DNA of 22,281 nt, taken from NCBI GenBank assembly GCA_964458805.1, contig CAYWKH010000024.1:1-22281 (forward strand), in the 5' to 3' direction. This document shows, in pieces, positions 1-6,538 of this stretch. Each line of letters starts with the position of its first letter. Position 1 is the first letter of the stretch. The notes beneath the pieces were generated by a model that ran no database searches, had not been told where the DNA came from, and saw only the letters and a list, made by a program, of their open reading frames with translations. Position numbers and translations under genes: made by a program. This DNA is from JAAYLU01 sp964458805. GTDB lineage: Bacteria; Synergistota; Synergistia; Synergistales; Aminobacteriaceae.

Positions 1-219
1 TCACTCCATCCGGTGGAAGGAGGCTGTCTCTATGCGCTCGGACTCGCACAGGGCGCGGATGCGCTCCTCCTCCTCGCAGGGGAAGTCGCAGGCCAGGCCG
101 CAGCTCGCGGAGATGCTGCGAGGCACCGGGATTATCTTCGCCGGGATGCCCTGCCTGCGGCAGACCCGCTCGAACAGGACGGCCATGCTGGTTATGTCGA
201 ACGTCGCCAGGCAGCGCAT
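1..219 (-). CDS. DUF3343 protein (putative Se/S carrier-like)
   Basis: A small 72-residue protein. It shows the family hallmarks: an N-terminal F-D-I-T-S-M-A segment, a central G-I-P-A-K-I-I-P-V-P-R block, then S-I-S-A-S-C-G-L-A and a short acidic C-terminal part. This matches DUF3343, annotated in databases as a putative Se/S carrier-like protein, whose conserved cysteine lies in the S-C-G-L motif (Cys40 here). The ATG at 217-219 is chosen because the family starts there; a GAGG lies about 7 bases upstream. The frame stays open further upstream, but that stretch is the antisense shadow of larC. It lies 32 bases behind larC on the same strand, so it is probably the last gene of that operon. 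A role in supplying sulfur for the Lar cofactor is a guess from context. Confidence 0.8.
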   Translation of the reverse strand: MRCLATFDITSMAVLFERVCRRQGIPAKIIPVPRSISASCGLACDFPCEEEERIRALCESERIETASFHRME

Positions 220-251
220 CTCGTCGCCTCGATCCGCGTCACTGCCGCGTT

Positions 252-1475
252 TCACGGCCGCGCCGCTTCCGCGAGCAGCTTCTCGCGCACCTCGGCGAGC
301 GGAATGTTCGTCTCCCTCGATATGCGCAGCACGTCCTCGTACTCCGGGTTGGCCCTCTCGCCTCCGCCGGGCGGGGTCGCGATCTTGAACCTGACCGGGC
401 CCCATTCGGTCTGCCTGGTCTCCACCGCCGCGCCGGCCTTCAGCCTGCGCACGGTGTGCATCCGGACGCCGAGGGTGGTGGTCTCGCGGATGATCAGCCC
501 TGCCAGGCTCTCCGCCGCGCCCGGTTCGCACAGGCAGCCCAGGGTCGCCGCCGGACGGCCCTTCTTCATAAGAACAGGCGCGACCCAGACGTCGAGCGCC
601 CCGGCGTCGAGCAGCCTCTCCATCACGGGGGAGTAGTACTGCGGGTTCATGTCGTCGATGTTGGTCTCGAGCACCACGGCCTCGTCGCGGCCGGCCTCTT
701 TCGGTCGGGCGTCAGTCTCCAGCAGTGTGACGCGCAGCACGTTGGGGATGTCGCCCTCCCTGTCCCCGGCACCCTTGCCGCTCGCGAGGATCGTCCCCTC
801 GGGGAGGGGGCCGAAGGACTCGGCGAGCATTCGGACCAGCAGGGCCCCGGTGGGGGTGACCCGCTCCATCGGGCCGCCCTCCACCCTGACCTGCACACCC
901 TGCAGCAGCTCAGCCGTGGCGGGGGCCGGGACGGGGAGTATCCCGTGGGCGCACTCTATCGTCCCGTGGCCGACGTTGAGCGGCGACGACACGACCCTGT
1001 CGACACCGGCCATCTCCAGCAGCACGAAGGCGCCGATTATGTCGACGATGGAGTCTACAGCCCCGACCTCGTGAAAGTGGACCTCCTCCGGGGAGACTCC
1101 GTGGACCTTGCCCTCGGCCTCCGCGAGCATTCGGAACGCCTCCGCGCTGCGCGCCCTCACGGCGGGGGACAACGGGCTCGCGTCGATTATCGCGAGTATA
1201 TCGGCCAGCCCCCTGTGCGGATGGTTCTCGAAAGATTCGACGTTGACCTTTGCCGCCGAGATGCCGCCGCGAACGGCGCGCGCAACGGCGATCGAAGGAT
1301 GCTCCCTCGGCCCTTCGCCGTGGTGGTGCGAGTGGCCCCCGCGACCGCGCGGGAAGAGCTCGAGCCCCCGCATCGTCCGCAGGAACTCCGCCTCGTCAAG
1401 CCCCAGGTCGAGCATCGCTCCGAGGAACATGTCCCCCGCGATGCCGGCGAAGCAGTCGAGGTAGAGAGTCCTCAT
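252..1475 (-). CDS. larC: Nickel-pincer cofactor biosynthesis protein LarC
   Basis: A 407-residue LarC (formerly DUF111). LarC is a CTP-dependent cyclometallase that inserts nickel into the pincer nucleotide cofactor of lactate racemase and related enzymes. The N-terminus has the family signature Y-L-D-C-F-A-G-I-A-G-D-M-F, and the middle has V-H-F-H-E-V-G-A-V-D-S-I-V-D. Residues 48-52 are a His-rich patch (H-S-H-H-H) in a loop that looks inserted between the first helix and the G-G-I-S-A-A-K-V strand; nickel binding is plausible. The gene is one continuous frame, unlike the L. plantarum gene, which is split and read by frameshifting. The ATG overlaps the stop of the upstream gene as ATGA, so translation is probably coupled. 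LarA, LarB and LarE are not in this window. Confidence 0.92.
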   Translation of the reverse strand: MRTLYLDCFAGIAGDMFLGAMLDLGLDEAEFLRTMRGLELFPRGRGGHSHHHGEGPREHPSIAVARAVRGGISAAKVNVESFENHPHRGLADILAIIDASPLSPAVRARSAEAFRMLAEAEGKVHGVSPEEVHFHEVGAVDSIVDIIGAFVLLEMAGVDRVVSSPLNVGHGTIECAHGILPVPAPATAELLQGVQVRVEGGPMERVTPTGALLVRMLAESFGPLPEGTILASGKGAGDREGDIPNVLRVTLLETDARPKEAGRDEAVVLETNIDDMNPQYYSPVMERLLDAGALDVWVAPVLMKKGRPAATLGCLCEPGAAESLAGLIIRETTTLGVRMHTVRRLKAGAAVETRQTEWGPVRFKIATPPGGGERANPEYEDVLRISRETNIPLAEVREKLLAEAARP

Positions 1476-2002
1476 TCGACGACCACCAGCTCCATGTCCC
1501 TGGTGCACTGTCTGCCGGAGGTGTTGTCGGTGGCCACCCAGGAGAGTACGTGCCTCCCGGCGGGCCAGCCGGACAGGTCGAGTATCACGGTGAACCAGAC
1601 GTCGCGCACCCTGCTCTTCAGGATGTGCTCGTGGCTGATGATGCCCTTGTCCTCCGCCACGACGTTGCCCTTGTCGTCCTTCACGAGCAGATCGAGCGAA
1701 AGGCTGATATGATACTGACCGTCCTTGACTCCCAGCTTGAAGTTGTCCACCTCGAGGTAGACAGTGGGCTTGTCGCCCTTGTTGAAGCGGTTGGTCTCCT
1801 CCTCGGTGTAGAGGCCGTAACCGCGGACCTCCTTGACGAACAGGCCCTTGAGGAAGACTATCTCGTCGGGTTTCGGCGCATCCGCGGCGAGGAGCGGAAG
1901 GGGAGAGAAGAATGCCAGCGAGGACAGGACAAGTACCGTGAGAAGGGCTTTCTTTAGTAACGGCGTGCCCCTCGAAGGGGGAAGGAACGGCGATAGTGTC
2001 AC
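1472..2002 (-). CDS. Exported protein of unknown function, beta-sandwich-like
   Basis: A 176-residue protein I do not recognise. A basic-hydrophobic segment (residues about 17-38, K-K-A-L-L-T-V-L-V-L-S-S-L) followed by L-L-A-A-D-A looks like a Sec signal peptide. The mature part alternates hydrophobic and polar residues (V-Y-L-E-V-D-N-F-K-L, H-I-S-L-S-L-D-L-L-V, V-W-F-T-V-I-L-D-L) and resembles an immunoglobulin-like beta-sandwich that acts outside the cytoplasm. The start is a GTG at 2000-2002: a strong AAGGAGG (plus-strand positions 2013-2019) lies 10 bases upstream, and no ATG near the signal peptide is in frame. It overlaps larC by ATGA, so it sits first in the operon. That context is the only hint of function; whether it relates to nickel or lactate metabolism is unknown. 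Confidence 0.72.
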   Translation of the reverse strand: MTLSPFLPPSRGTPLLKKALLTVLVLSSLAFFSPLPLLAADAPKPDEIVFLKGLFVKEVRGYGLYTEEETNRFNKGDKPTVYLEVDNFKLGVKDGQYHISLSLDLLVKDDKGNVVAEDKGIISHEHILKSRVRDVWFTVILDLSGWPAGRHVLSWVATDNTSGRQCTRDMELVVVE

Positions 2003-2049
2003 AGCAACGCAGCCTCCTTGAAAAAAGGATGAGAATACCCACAGAAACC

Positions 2050-2078
2050 GCCCGGGGCACAGAACCCTCGTGCCGGGC
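2050..2078 (-). other. Hairpin in the 5' leader of the larC operon
   Basis: On the minus strand GCCCGGCAC pairs with GTGCCCCGGGC around a 9-base loop, with a 2-base bulge. It lies between the predicted promoter and the Shine-Dalgarno of the first gene. A run of six T follows about 25 bases later, just before the ribosome binding site. It is too far away for a standard intrinsic terminator; an attenuator or mRNA-stability element is possible. Confidence 0.35.
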
Positions 2079-2111
2079 GTCGGCTGGCGGCCTCGGGCGA
2101 ATTCCACCGGC

Positions 2112-2140
2112 ATTATATAGGCTTTTCAGTCCATGGGCTA
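2112..2140 (-). promoter_or_regulatory. Predicted promoter for the exported protein-larC-DUF3343 operon
   Basis: The minus strand carries a perfect -10 box TATAAT (plus-strand ATTATA at 2112-2117), 17 bases after a weak -35 TAGCCC (2135-2140). It would give a leader of about 100 bases before the GTG at 2002. The AT-rich box stands out in otherwise GC-rich DNA. Confidence 0.5.
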
Positions 2141-2160
2141 GGGAATTCTACCGTATGTGG

Positions 2161-2184
2161 GGAAAAAAGCCCGATTGTTGAGCC
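2161..2184 (-). terminator. Possible terminator remnant at the gap edge
   Basis: On the minus strand a short GCTC/GGGC stem with one wobble pair is followed directly by six T. It could be the end of a terminator for a minus-strand gene hidden in the assembly gap. The stem is weak and part of it may be missing. Confidence 0.25.
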
Positions 2185-2284
2185 NNNNNNNNNNNNNNNN
2201 NNNNNNNNNNNNNNNNNNNNNNNNNNNNNNNNNNNNNNNNNNNNNNNNNNNNNNNNNNNNNNNNNNNNNNNNNNNNNNNNNNNN
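2185..2284. other. Assembly gap of 100 N
   Basis: Exactly 100 N, the conventional length for a scaffold gap of unknown size. The real distance and any genes in it are unknown. It removes the start of the RNase H-like gene, and the adjacency of the larC operon to the genes on the right rests on scaffolding only. Confidence 0.98.
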
Positions 2285-2833
2285 GACGCGGGCGCCGGGG
2301 CGCTGCTGACGGACGCCGCCGGCGGCGTGATCTGGAGCTGCGCCCGCCCCCTCGGCAGAAGGACGAACAACGAGGCGGAGTACGACGCCCTGATAATGCT
2401 GCTTGAGGAGGTGCGCTCCCGCGGGCTGAGGGGTGTCGCGATACGCGGCGACAGCAGCCTGGTGGTGAACCAGGTCAACGGCGCCTGGAAGATCAAGGAG
2501 CCGCGGCTTCGTCCGCTCGCCGAGCGCGCGCTCGAGCTGATGAACGAGACCGGCAGCTCACTGTCGTGGGTTCCGAGGGAGGAGAACTCCGCCGCCGACA
2601 GGCTGTCGAACCGGGCGCTGGACGGGGAGCCGGGCGTCTCGCGGCGCGAGCCGGAGGCGTTCCCCGTGGAGAGGCTCGAGCACGCGGGCGGGGGCATCTA
2701 CATCGCGCACGGAGGCGAGGACTACGCGGTCGACCTGGTCCACGGGGCCTGCACCTGCCCCTCCTTCCGGCACAGGGGGAGCTGCAAGCACCTTGACGCC
2801 GCGAGGAGGCTGGCGGGCGGGGGGCCGGCCTAG
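2285..2833 (+). CDS. RNase HI-like protein with C-terminal SWIM zinc finger (5' end missing)
   Basis: The frame is open from the gap edge for 182 residues to a TAG stop. The first about 115 residues are an RNase H fold of the RNase HI / reverse-transcriptase-like type: G-A-G-A-L-L-T-D strand, N-N-E-A-E-Y-D-A-L helix with the catalytic Glu, R-G-D-S-S-L-V-V-N-Q-V strand with the catalytic Asp, and E-E-N-S-A-A-D-R-L-S-N-R-A-L with the last acidic residue. The first catalytic Asp lies in the missing part. The C-terminus carries C-T-C-x8-C-K-H (coding bases 2750-2791), a CxCx(n)CxH SWIM zinc finger expected to bind nucleic acid or protein. RNase HI cuts RNA in RNA-DNA hybrids. The stop shares the CTAG palindrome with the stop of the convergent ABC operon. 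Confidence 0.82.
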   Translation, partial: DAGAGALLTDAAGGVIWSCARPLGRRTNNEAEYDALIMLLEEVRSRGLRGVAIRGDSSLVVNQVNGAWKIKEPRLRPLAERALELMNETGSSLSWVPREENSAADRLSNRALDGEPGVSRREPEAFPVERLEHAGGGIYIAHGGEDYAVDLVHGACTCPSFRHRGSCKHLDAARRLAGGGPA

Positions 2834-3612
2834 CCGCGCAGCAGCGGCGACAGCCTCGGGAGGGCCGACGACAACTCCCTGGTGTACGGGTGGCGCGGGG
2901 AGTCCAGGAAGTCCCGGGTGAGCCCCTCCTCGACCAGTCGGCCGCCGCGGAGAACTATGCCCCTCGCCGCGGCCCTGCGCGCGAGGAACAGGTCGTGGGT
3001 GACGAAGACCACGGACATGCCCGCCCTCTGCCTTCGCGCCAGGATGTCGAGGATCTCCCCCCTGGTCGAGGCGTCCTGCATGCTGGTCGGTTCGTCGCAC
3101 AGCAGCAGCTCCGGGTCCAGGATCAGCGCCCTGGCCAGGGCCACCCGCTGGCGCTGGCCGCCGGAGAGCGACAGGCGCACCCTTGACGAGAGCAGCTCCT
3201 CCCCCAGGCCCAGCTCGGCGATCAGCGTCCTGGCGCGCATCTCCCCCTCGCGCCTCCCGCCCCGGCCGTTTACTATCAGCCAGGGCTCCGTCACGGCCTC
3301 CAGCACCGTGAGGGAGGGGGGCAGCGCCCCGTAGGGGTCCTGCGGGACGAGGCCGCAACGCCGCCTCAGCTCCACAAGCCCGCGCGGGTCCGCCCCGGCC
3401 AGGTCCGAGCCGAACAGCGAAACCGAGCCCTTAGCGGGCGCCACGTGGGCCGAGACGCACCTCAGCAGGGTGGTCTTACCGCTGCCGGACTCGCCTATGA
3501 CAGACAGGCTCTCCCCGCGCTCCAGGGCGAAAGAGACCCCGTCCAGCGCGCGCACGGCCGCCCCGCCCCGCCCCCTGAACTCCACCGTCAGCCCTTCGAC
3601 ATCGAGGATCAT
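2830..3612 (-). CDS. Peptide-type ABC transporter ATPase, OppF/DppF-like
   Basis: A 260-residue cytoplasmic ATPase that would power the importer encoded upstream. It shows Walker A (G-E-S-G-S-G-K-T-T, 40-48), Q-loop Gln91 in V-P-Q-D-P, signature L-S-G-G-Q (149-153), Walker B L-L-L-C-D-E-P (169-175) and H-loop His206. The C-terminal H-P-Y-T-R-E-L is typical of OppF/DppF ATPases. The D-loop reads S-M-Q-D instead of the usual S-A-L-D. At 260 residues it is shorter than many OppF proteins (about 320), lacking most of the C-terminal extension. The ATG overlaps the preceding stop as ATGA, and it is the last gene of the five-gene operon. Substrate specificity cannot be read from this subunit. Confidence 0.9.
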   Translation of the reverse strand: MILDVEGLTVEFRGRGGAAVRALDGVSFALERGESLSVIGESGSGKTTLLRCVSAHVAPAKGSVSLFGSDLAGADPRGLVELRRRCGLVPQDPYGALPPSLTVLEAVTEPWLIVNGRGGRREGEMRARTLIAELGLGEELLSSRVRLSLSGGQRQRVALARALILDPELLLCDEPTSMQDASTRGEILDILARRQRAGMSVVFVTHDLFLARRAAARGIVLRGGRLVEEGLTRDFLDSPRHPYTRELSSALPRLSPLLRG

Positions 3613-4385
3613 TCGGGACCGCCCCCCTCCAGGTCGAGCAGCGCCCTGACCAGCTCAGCCGCGTGGGGGCTCCTCGGGGAGGCCACTACGTCGCGCGGCG
3701 CCCCGTCCTCCACCAGCCTGCCGTCCTTCATTATCAGAAGGCGCGAGCAGACCGACGCCGCCAGGGGAAGGTCGTGCGAGACCAGCAGCATTCCAAGCCC
3801 CCGCGACCGCACCAGCCCCAGGAGGGCTTCGACGATTCCCCTCTGGGTCACCACGTCCAGAGCGGTCGTCGGCTCGTCGCACAGCAGCCACTCCGGGTCG
3901 CAGGCCAGGGCCAGCGTGATGGCCGCCCTCTGCTTCTGACCGCCGGACAGCTCGTGAGGGTAGCGGTCGGCGTGGGACGCGTCAAGCCCGGCCGCGTCGA
4001 ACAGCTCCGCCGTCCTCTCCCTGGCCGCCCTGCCGGTCACCCCCAGGTGCACGTCCAGCACCTCCTCGACGTGCCTCCCCACCGTCAGGACAGGGGTGAA
4101 CGAGTTCATGGCCCCCTGCGGCACTATCGCCACCCTCCGCCAGCGAATGGCGTTCAGCTCCTGCTCCCGCAGGGCGAGCAGGTCGATCCCGTCCAGCAGA
4201 ATCCTTCCCGAAATTTCGGTCCCCGCGGGCAGCAGGCCGGGGATGGACATCAGCAGGGTGCTCTTGCCGCTGCCGGACTCTCCCGCCAGGCCGCAGAGCT
4301 CCCCCCTGTTCAGTGTCAGAGACACCCCCCTGACCGCCTCGGTACCGCCCCCGTAGGTCACGGACAGGTCCCGTATATTGATCAC
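3609..4385 (-). CDS. Peptide-type ABC transporter ATPase, OppD/DppD-like
   Basis: A 258-residue ATPase, the partner of the OppF-like subunit. Motifs seen: Walker A G-E-S-G-S-G-K-S (35-42), Gln90 in the Q-loop, L-S-G-G-Q (146-150), W-L-L-C-D-E-P (166-172), D-loop T-A-L-D, and His204. The start is a GTG at 4383-4385 that overlaps the upstream permease stop as GTGA; the frame is open further upstream, but that part is only the shadow of the permease gene. Full-length OppD proteins are about 330 residues with a C-terminal region that can carry a [4Fe-4S] site; this one ends soon after the H-loop domain, so it lacks that region. Coupled translation with both neighbours is likely. Confidence 0.9.
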   Translation of the reverse strand: MINIRDLSVTYGGGTEAVRGVSLTLNRGELCGLAGESGSGKSTLLMSIPGLLPAGTEISGRILLDGIDLLALREQELNAIRWRRVAIVPQGAMNSFTPVLTVGRHVEEVLDVHLGVTGRAARERTAELFDAAGLDASHADRYPHELSGGQKQRAAITLALACDPEWLLCDEPTTALDVVTQRGIVEALLGLVRSRGLGMLLVSHDLPLAASVCSRLLIMKDGRLVEDGAPRDVVASPRSPHAAELVRALLDLEGGGPE

Positions 4386-5560
4386 GTCCGCGCCCTCCTC
4401 AGCCTGGGGTCGGCGGCCTCCTCCAGGTGCTTGCCCACGTCCAGGAAAGCCAGGCACAGGATCGAGATCCCCGTCCCCGGCGGAATCAGCAGCCACCATG
4501 CCCCGGCCGCGAATGCGCCGAATGAGTGGGCCTCGTGCAGCATCCTCCCCCACGAGATCACGCGCGGGTCGGACAGGCCGAGGAACGAGAGCCCGGCCTC
4601 GGACAGGATCGCGCCGGGCACCCCCAGGGTCATGGTCGCAAGCAGCACGGGGAAGGTCTCCGGCAGCAGGTGTCTGCGCAGGATGTAGCCGGGGGAGGCC
4701 CCCAGCCCGCGCAGCCCCTCGATGTAGGGGGCGTCCCTCAGCGAGAGGATCAGCGAGCGCACGGTGCGGGCCGTCCCCATCCACGAGAACACGGACAGTA
4801 TCAGCACAAGCTGCCACAGCCCTCTGCCCCACAGGGCGGCCAGCGCCATCAGCACCGGCAGCAGGGGGATCGACAGCAGCAGGTCCACCGTCCGCATAAG
4901 GACGGCGTCCACCCACCCGCCGAGGTACCCGGCCGCCAGCCCGAGCGACGTGCCCAGCAGGGTCGCCAGCAGTGCCGCGAACAGGCCGACGATCAGGGAG
5001 ACCCTGATGCCCGAGATGAACAGGGCCGCCGCGTCCCTCCCCCTCTGGTCGGTCCCGAGCAGCCCGTACCTCCCCCCCTCCAGCCTGAGGACGACGCAAC
5101 CCTCGAAGGAGGGGCCGTCGGTCAGCGATAGCAGGTACTCGCCGCGCTCGGGGAAGAGATGGGCGGAGGCATCTTTGAAGGGAGGAAGGCCGAGGGAGCG
5201 CTTGAAGGCTATGTCCCGCCCGTCCGCCGCGAATCCCTCCCGCAGCGGCGCGAGGCGCAGCGGGGGCGACCCCGGCCGGACGATCTCGACGAAACGCCCC
5301 GTCTCCCCCGCGGGCCCCTCGACCCGCAGCGAAAGCCCCGAGGGGGGAGAGTAGCGCCAGTCGAGCGTCAGGGAGGGCTCGTCCGCGGTCAGCCTCATCT
5401 CCATCGTCGGGGGCAGGTCCCGCCCGAGCCAGACCGGTTTGGAGAAGGGCGCGGCCACCGGGACGCCGGGCGACTCGGCGAACAGGCGCTCCCCGAGCAG
5501 AGCGGCGGCGGTCAGGGCCACCAGGCACCAGAACCCCCACCTGCGGATCAGCCCCTTCAT
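4382..5560 (-). CDS. ABC transporter permease, OppC/DppC-like, with a large extracytoplasmic insert
   Basis: A 392-residue inner-membrane permease. Transmembrane segment 1 spans about residues 11-28. The canonical entry to the core permease domain, L-L-G-T-D-Q-R-G-R-D, appears only at residue 167, followed by several hydrophobic helices and the EAA-type loop around G-L-G-A-S-P-G-Y-I-L-R-R-H-L-L-P. Typical OppC/DppC proteins are about 300 residues with a short link here, so roughly 100 extra residues (about 45-160) sit outside the membrane. That part has alternating beta-like strands and looks like a small beta domain. The start ATG overlaps the preceding stop by one base (TGATG). The partner permease lies immediately upstream. 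Confidence 0.88.
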   Translation of the reverse strand: MKGLIRRWGFWCLVALTAAALLGERLFAESPGVPVAAPFSKPVWLGRDLPPTMEMRLTADEPSLTLDWRYSPPSGLSLRVEGPAGETGRFVEIVRPGSPPLRLAPLREGFAADGRDIAFKRSLGLPPFKDASAHLFPERGEYLLSLTDGPSFEGCVVLRLEGGRYGLLGTDQRGRDAAALFISGIRVSLIVGLFAALLATLLGTSLGLAAGYLGGWVDAVLMRTVDLLLSIPLLPVLMALAALWGRGLWQLVLILSVFSWMGTARTVRSLILSLRDAPYIEGLRGLGASPGYILRRHLLPETFPVLLATMTLGVPGAILSEAGLSFLGLSDPRVISWGRMLHEAHSFGAFAAGAWWLLIPPGTGISILCLAFLDVGKHLEEAADPRLRRART

Positions 5561-6531
5561 CAGCGGGCGCTCCTCCCCAGGCGCACCCTGGGGTCGACGA
5601 CCGAGTAGAGCAGGTCGGTCAGCAGGTTGCATGCCACGGTCAGCAGCGACAGCAGGAAGAACGCCGCCCCCGCCGCGGGGTAGTCGTGACCGGTGACCGC
5701 CTCGAGCAGGAAGCGGCCCACTCCGTGCAGGGAGAAGACCGTCTCCGTGATCACGGCGCCCGAGACCACCCCCGGAAGGGACATCAGCAGCAGGGTCAGC
5801 AGCGTCGGGAGCATCGTCCTGAACACGTGTCCCGTCAGTATCCTCCGGCGCGGCAGCCCCCTGGCCCGGGCCATCAGGATGAAGTCCTCGCCCATCGCCT
5901 TGACCGCGAGGTTTCGCACGTAGATGGCCCAGCCGCCGAATCCGAGCAGCGTGAGGGAGAGGACCGGCAGCGCCAGGTGGTGAACGTAGTCCAGAGCGAA
6001 TCCCCAGCCCCCCTCGGGGGGCGGGACCGACAGGCTGCCGCGCAGGGGGAACAGCGGCAGGGCGGAGGCCAGCGCCATCAACAGAACCAGCTGCACGAAG
6101 AAGGAGGGAAAGGAGAATGAGAGAGCGCCGCTCCACAGCACGCACCTCTCGAGCAGGCTCCCCCTGCGCAGGGCGGCCTTCATGCCGAGCCAGGTCCCGA
6201 GCGAGGCGGAGAGCAGCAGGCTCGTCCCGAGCAGCGCCGCGGTGTTCGGCACGCGGGAGCGGAGCTCGTCGGCCACGGGTCTACCCGTGAGGAACGACAC
6301 CCCGAAGTCGAAGGACAGGGTGGACTTCACGTACAGCGCGAACTGCGCGTACAGGGGCCTGTCGAGGCCGTACACCTGCCGGAGGCGCTCCCTCGCCTCC
6401 GGGGAGAAGTCGGGGTCCATCACCGAGGTCACAGGGTCGCCGGGCATCATGCGAAAGAGCGCGAAGTTGAGCGCCAGCACCATGGCCAGCACCAGCGCCG
6501 CCCCCGAGACCCTGCGCGCCCAGTAGCTCAC
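5560..6531 (-). CDS. ABC transporter permease, OppB/DppB-like
   Basis: A 323-residue inner-membrane permease of normal length for the OppB/DppB family. It shows the N-terminal helix, the F-R-M-M-P-G-D-P-V motif, the Y-G-L-D-R-P-L-Y-A-Q-F segment, and the EAA-type loop A-R-A-R-G-L-P-R-R-R-I-L. The C-terminal V-D-P-R-V-R-L-G is also typical. The start is a GTG at 6529-6531, 7 bases after the binding-protein stop; upstream Shine-Dalgarno pairing is weak, so coupling to the upstream gene is likely. It would form the membrane channel together with the OppC-like subunit. The substrate is unknown; peptides, nickel chelates or sugars are all taken up by members of this family. Confidence 0.9.
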   Translation of the reverse strand: MSYWARRVSGAALVLAMVLALNFALFRMMPGDPVTSVMDPDFSPEARERLRQVYGLDRPLYAQFALYVKSTLSFDFGVSFLTGRPVADELRSRVPNTAALLGTSLLLSASLGTWLGMKAALRRGSLLERCVLWSGALSFSFPSFFVQLVLLMALASALPLFPLRGSLSVPPPEGGWGFALDYVHHLALPVLSLTLLGFGGWAIYVRNLAVKAMGEDFILMARARGLPRRRILTGHVFRTMLPTLLTLLLMSLPGVVSGAVITETVFSLHGVGRFLLEAVTGHDYPAAGAAFFLLSLLTVACNLLTDLLYSVVDPRVRLGRSAR

Positions 6532-6538
6532 CGGCCCG

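Noticed and set aside
3609..5540. A 643-residue minus-strand protein covering the OppD-like ATPase and more
   Set aside because: Only the last 258 residues are real. The rest is the wrong-frame reading of the OppC-like gene, and the GTG at 4385 with a GTGA overlap explains the true start.
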